Below are positions 5,766 through 5,784 of a stretch of DNA of 5,784 nt, in pieces. The notes beneath the pieces were generated by a model. The model searched no databases, had not been told where the DNA came from, and saw only the letters and a list, made by a program, of their open reading frames with translations. Location of the stretch: contig DAOVBF010000092.1 of the NCBI GenBank assembly GCA_030673955.1, positions 1 to 5,784 on the forward strand, read 5' to 3'. A program made the translations under genes and the position numbers. The DNA comes from Deltaproteobacteria bacterium (lineage in GTDB: Bacteria > Myxococcota_A > UBA9160 > SZUA-336). How positions within the stretch are numbered: position 1 is the stretch's first letter; the number at the start of each line of letters is the position of its first letter.

Positions 5766-5784
5766 AGGCGAAGCCGAACGTAGA

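Noticed and set aside
1..5784. CRISPR arrays, tRNA or rRNA genes, transposases, phage or toxin-antitoxin genes
   Set aside because: No regularly spaced repeats, cloverleaf-like segments, or recognisable mobile-element or toxin motifs were found on either strand by reading.

Overview
The window comes from a GC-rich Gram-negative bacterium. The evidence is an LpxD-type lipid A acyltransferase, secretion signals, a strong G/C bias at third codon positions, and a mix of Shine-Dalgarno-led and apparently leaderless starts. The gene content and promoter style (TTGACA-17-TAGGAA, TAGAAT directly before ATG) would fit a Myxococcota or deltaproteobacterial-type genome, or an uncultured relative. That placement is inference; no marker gene here settles it.

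Layout: everything left of about 3815 is on the minus strand and everything right of 3888 is on the plus strand, so the two halves diverge from a 72-bp intergenic region. Minus strand, in transcription order: a CBS-pair regulator-like protein (3815-3342); a small secreted or membrane-anchored CxxC protein resembling DUF2946 (3345-3010), overlapping it by the 4-nt TTGA; a tiny exported or membrane protein that looks frameshifted (about 2906-2642); then, behind its own sigma70-like promoter, an NAD(P)-dependent aldehyde dehydrogenase (2446-899) followed 7 nt later by lpxD (891 to beyond the left edge). Plus strand: a small conserved-looking cytosolic protein of unknown function (3888-4319), a 442-aa polytopic membrane protein with a C-terminal pseudopilin-like extracytoplasmic domain (4370-5698), and a GC-rich bulged stem-loop just after it (5732-5765).

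How they may work together: the aldehyde dehydrogenase and LpxD appear to share one transcript. This is unusual, because lpxD normally sits with bamA/skp/fabZ/lpxA/lpxB. It suggests either a dispersed lipid A pathway or a second LpxD-like acyltransferase tied to fatty-aldehyde or fatty-acid turnover. The CBS and CxxC genes look translationally coupled. Both divergent genes at 3815 and 3888 have a -10 box exactly 6 nt before the start codon, so both are predicted to be leaderless.

I found no rRNA, tRNA, CRISPR array, transposase or phage gene, and no clearly new multi-gene system. The most worthwhile leads are the odd lpxD context and its loop insertion, the paired leaderless promoters, the broken small gene at 2642-2906, and the membrane/pseudopilin fusion.
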